From NCBI GenBank assembly GCA_045805605.1, contig JBJMKX010000084.1, forward strand, positions 1-13,012: a stretch of 13,012 nucleotides of DNA, in the 5' to 3' direction. Below, one piece after another: positions 11,601 through 13,012 of the stretch. Position 1 is the stretch's first letter. Every line of letters starts with the position of its first letter. The notes under the pieces were generated by a model. The model did no database searches, was not told where the DNA came from, and was given only the letters and a program-made list of their open reading frames with translations. This DNA is from DATBDE01 sp045805605 (lineage in GTDB: Bacteria; Actinomycetota; Thermoleophilia; Solirubrobacterales; Solirubrobacteraceae). The translations under genes were made by a program, and so were the position numbers.

Positions 11601-13012
11601 GAAGGGGTCTGACCCCCTCGAGGCTTTTTGAGGCTTTGCTCGATCGCCTCGCGCGCGGCCTCCAGCGCCTCGGGCAGCTTCGAAGCATCGCGGCCGCCAG
11701 CCCGCGCGAGCGTGTCGCGGCCTCCCCCACCGCCGCCCGTCACCGCCGCCGCAATCTTCACGATCTCGCCCGCGCGCACGCCGCGCTCGACCAGGGACGG
11801 GTCGACCGACGCGACGAGGTGGACGCGCCCATTGGTCGTCGACCCCAGCACGATCGCGCCCTTGTCGAGCCGGCCCTTGACCTGGTCGACGAGGGAGAGC
11901 AAGGCGTTGACATCGGAGTCGGGGACGGTCGTGATCAAGAGGCTCGCGTCGTGCGCTCGGGTTGCGGCTGCGAGCAGCGCGTTCGGGTCGACGGCCGGCT
12001 CGGACGGCTTGCCCTTCAAGAGCTCCTTGCGCTCGCGCTGCAGGTCGGCGATCGCCTCGACCACGCCCTGCGGCTGCGTGCGCAGCGCGTCGGCCGCCGC
12101 CATCAGCAGGTCGTCATGGTGACGCAAACGCGCGATCGCCGCCGGCCCGGTCAGCGCCTCGATGCGCCGCACGTTGGCCGCGCTCGAGGTCTCGTGGGTG
12201 ACGACGAACGCCCCGATCTCCGCCGTCGAGCGCACGTGGGTGCCGCCGCACAGCTCGCGCGAGAAGTCGCCGTCCCCCACCTCGACCATGCGCACGACCT
12301 CGCCGTACTTCTCGCCGAACAGCGCCATCGCGCCGAGCCGCTTGGCCTCCTCGAGCGACGTCGTCAGCGCCCGCACCGGATGGTTCTCGAGCACCCAGGC
12401 GTTGACCTGGTCGACAACCTCGCGCAGCTCCTCAGGGGTCAGCGCCGACCCGTGCGTGAAGTCGAAGCGCAGCTTGTCGGGCCCGACGTACGAGCCGGCC
12501 TGGCGCACGTGCCGCCCCAGTCGCGTCCGTAACGCCGCGTGCAGGAGGTGAGTCGCGGTGTGGTTGGCCTCGGTCGCGCGGCGGTCGTCCGCGGACACCG
12601 ACGCGATCACCCGCTCGCCCTCGCTCAGCGAGCCCTCGACCGGCCGCACCGCCACGACCTGGTCGTCGCCGAGTCTGAAGACCTCCTCCACCGTCGCCAC
12701 GCAGTCGCCGTCCTCGCAGCGCACCGACCCGTGGTCGGAGACCTGGCCGCCCCCGGCCGCGTAGAAGGGCGACTCGGCGAGCTTGACCAGCACGCGCCCG
12801 TCCTCCGGCGCCACCGCGCCGACCGTCGTGCGCTGGGCCAGCGTCTCGTAGCCGACGAAATCGGTCTGGAAGCCCGCCCGGTCGGCCAGGGCGCGAGCGT
12901 GCTCGCGCGCCTCACCCCCGCCCACTCGCGACTGCGCCACCGCCCGCGCCCGCGCGCGTTGCTCGGACATCAGGACCTCGAAGCCCTCCTGGTCGACGCC
13001 GAGCCCGTGCTC
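11597..13012 (-). CDS. alaS: Alanyl-tRNA synthetase, C-terminal part (5' end outside window)
   Basis: The visible 471 residues cover the end of the tRNA-recognition region, the editing domain and the C-Ala/DHHA1 domain; the aminoacylation domain lies beyond position 13012. The fragment opens with VDQEGFEVLMSEQRARAR, a conserved AlaRS helix. The editing domain shows SPFYAAGGGQVSDHG, then HTATH (visible residues 151-155, the HxxxH zinc motif) and CGGTH (255-259), all zinc ligands intact, so mischarged Ser/Gly-tRNA clearing should be active. The C-terminal Gly-rich GGGGGGRDTLARAGG loop belongs to the DHHA1 part. The last codons (RGGQTPS) are spelled by a palindromic element and look like an add-on to the normal C terminus. 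First visible gene of the alaS-ruvX-mltG-aroE run, overlapping ruvX by 4 nt. Confidence 0.97.
   Translation of the reverse strand, partial: EHGLGVDQEGFEVLMSEQRARARAVAQSRVGGGEAREHARALADRAGFQTDFVGYETLAQRTTVGAVAPEDGRVLVKLAESPFYAAGGGQVSDHGSVRCEDGDCVATVEEVFRLGDDQVVAVRPVEGSLSEGERVIASVSADDRRATEANHTATHLLHAALRTRLGRHVRQAGSYVGPDKLRFDFTHGSALTPEELREVVDQVNAWVLENHPVRALTTSLEEAKRLGAMALFGEKYGEVVRMVEVGDGDFSRELCGGTHVRSTAEIGAFVVTHETSSAANVRRIEALTGPAAIARLRHHDDLLMAAADALRTQPQGVVEAIADLQRERKELLKGKPSEPAVDPNALLAAATRAHDASLLITTVPDSDVNALLSLVDQVKGRLDKGAIVLGSTTNGRVHLVASVDPSLVERGVRAGEIVKIAAAVTGGGGGGRDTLARAGGRDASKLPEALEAAREAIEQSLKKPRGGQTPS
11604..11616. repeat. REP-like palindrome at the alaS/ruvX junction
   Basis: GGGGTC and GACCCC form perfect 6-bp arms around one central base, overlapping the last alaS codons and ending 3 nt before the ruvX GTG. 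Next to it the octamer GAGGCTTT occurs twice with a 2-nt gap (about 11619-11637). Palindromes of this kind are common dispersed elements in many bacteria, but only one copy is present in this window. Confidence 0.55.

Noticed and set aside
1..13012. tRNA, rRNA, CRISPR, insertion sequence or riboswitch
   Set aside because: No transposase-like protein, spaced repeat array, cloverleaf or known leader was found on either strand by reading.

Overview
The window is high-GC DNA (roughly 70% or more by eye) with frequent GTG starts, gene junctions that overlap by 4 nt, and TANNNT boxes placed just upstream of start codons. Together with the gene set (alaS-ruvX-mltG-aroE, a prepilin peptidase, aroC and an aroK-aroB fusion) this points to an actinobacterium, most likely of the Thermoleophilia/Solirubrobacterales type. 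That assignment is inference from gene content and composition, not from a marker gene. No rRNA, tRNA, CRISPR array or insertion sequence is visible.

Layout from left to right. Minus strand 1-2222: aroC followed by a shikimate kinase/3-dehydroquinate synthase fusion that runs off the left edge. Plus strand 2367-5283: a compact three-gene operon (MoxR AAA+ ATPase, DUF58 protein, BatA-like membrane von Willebrand factor A protein) transcribed away from aroC, each junction overlapping by 4 nt. Minus strand 5384-6136: an A24 prepilin peptidase. Plus strand 6273-6653: a membrane-anchored protein with a cupredoxin-like fold, divergent from the peptidase across a short region that carries a 17-bp palindrome. 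Minus strand 6725-8417: an accessory block with a tiny double-CxxC zinc-binding protein, a decayed peroxiredoxin-like gene interrupted by TGA at its expected catalytic Cys codon, an NmrA/QorB-like SDR, and a 46-codon secreted peptide overlapping the SDR start. Minus strand 8474-13012: aroE, mltG, ruvX and the 3' two-thirds or so of alaS, every junction overlapping by 4 nt.

Functionally, the minus-strand backbone combines translation (AlaRS), nuclease/RNA processing (RuvX/YqgF), peptidoglycan strand termination (MltG) and the shikimate pathway (AroE, AroC, AroK-AroB). The plus-strand MoxR cassette and the redox-flavoured accessory block lie within that backbone. The most unusual points are the TGA at the expected Cys codon of the peroxiredoxin-like fragment, a REP-like palindrome that spells the last codons of alaS and abuts the ruvX start, a perfect 8-bp hairpin in the first codons of aroE, a roughly 300-residue proline/acid-rich cytoplasmic extension on MltG containing a 24-bp tandem repeat, and several candidate leaderless promoters.
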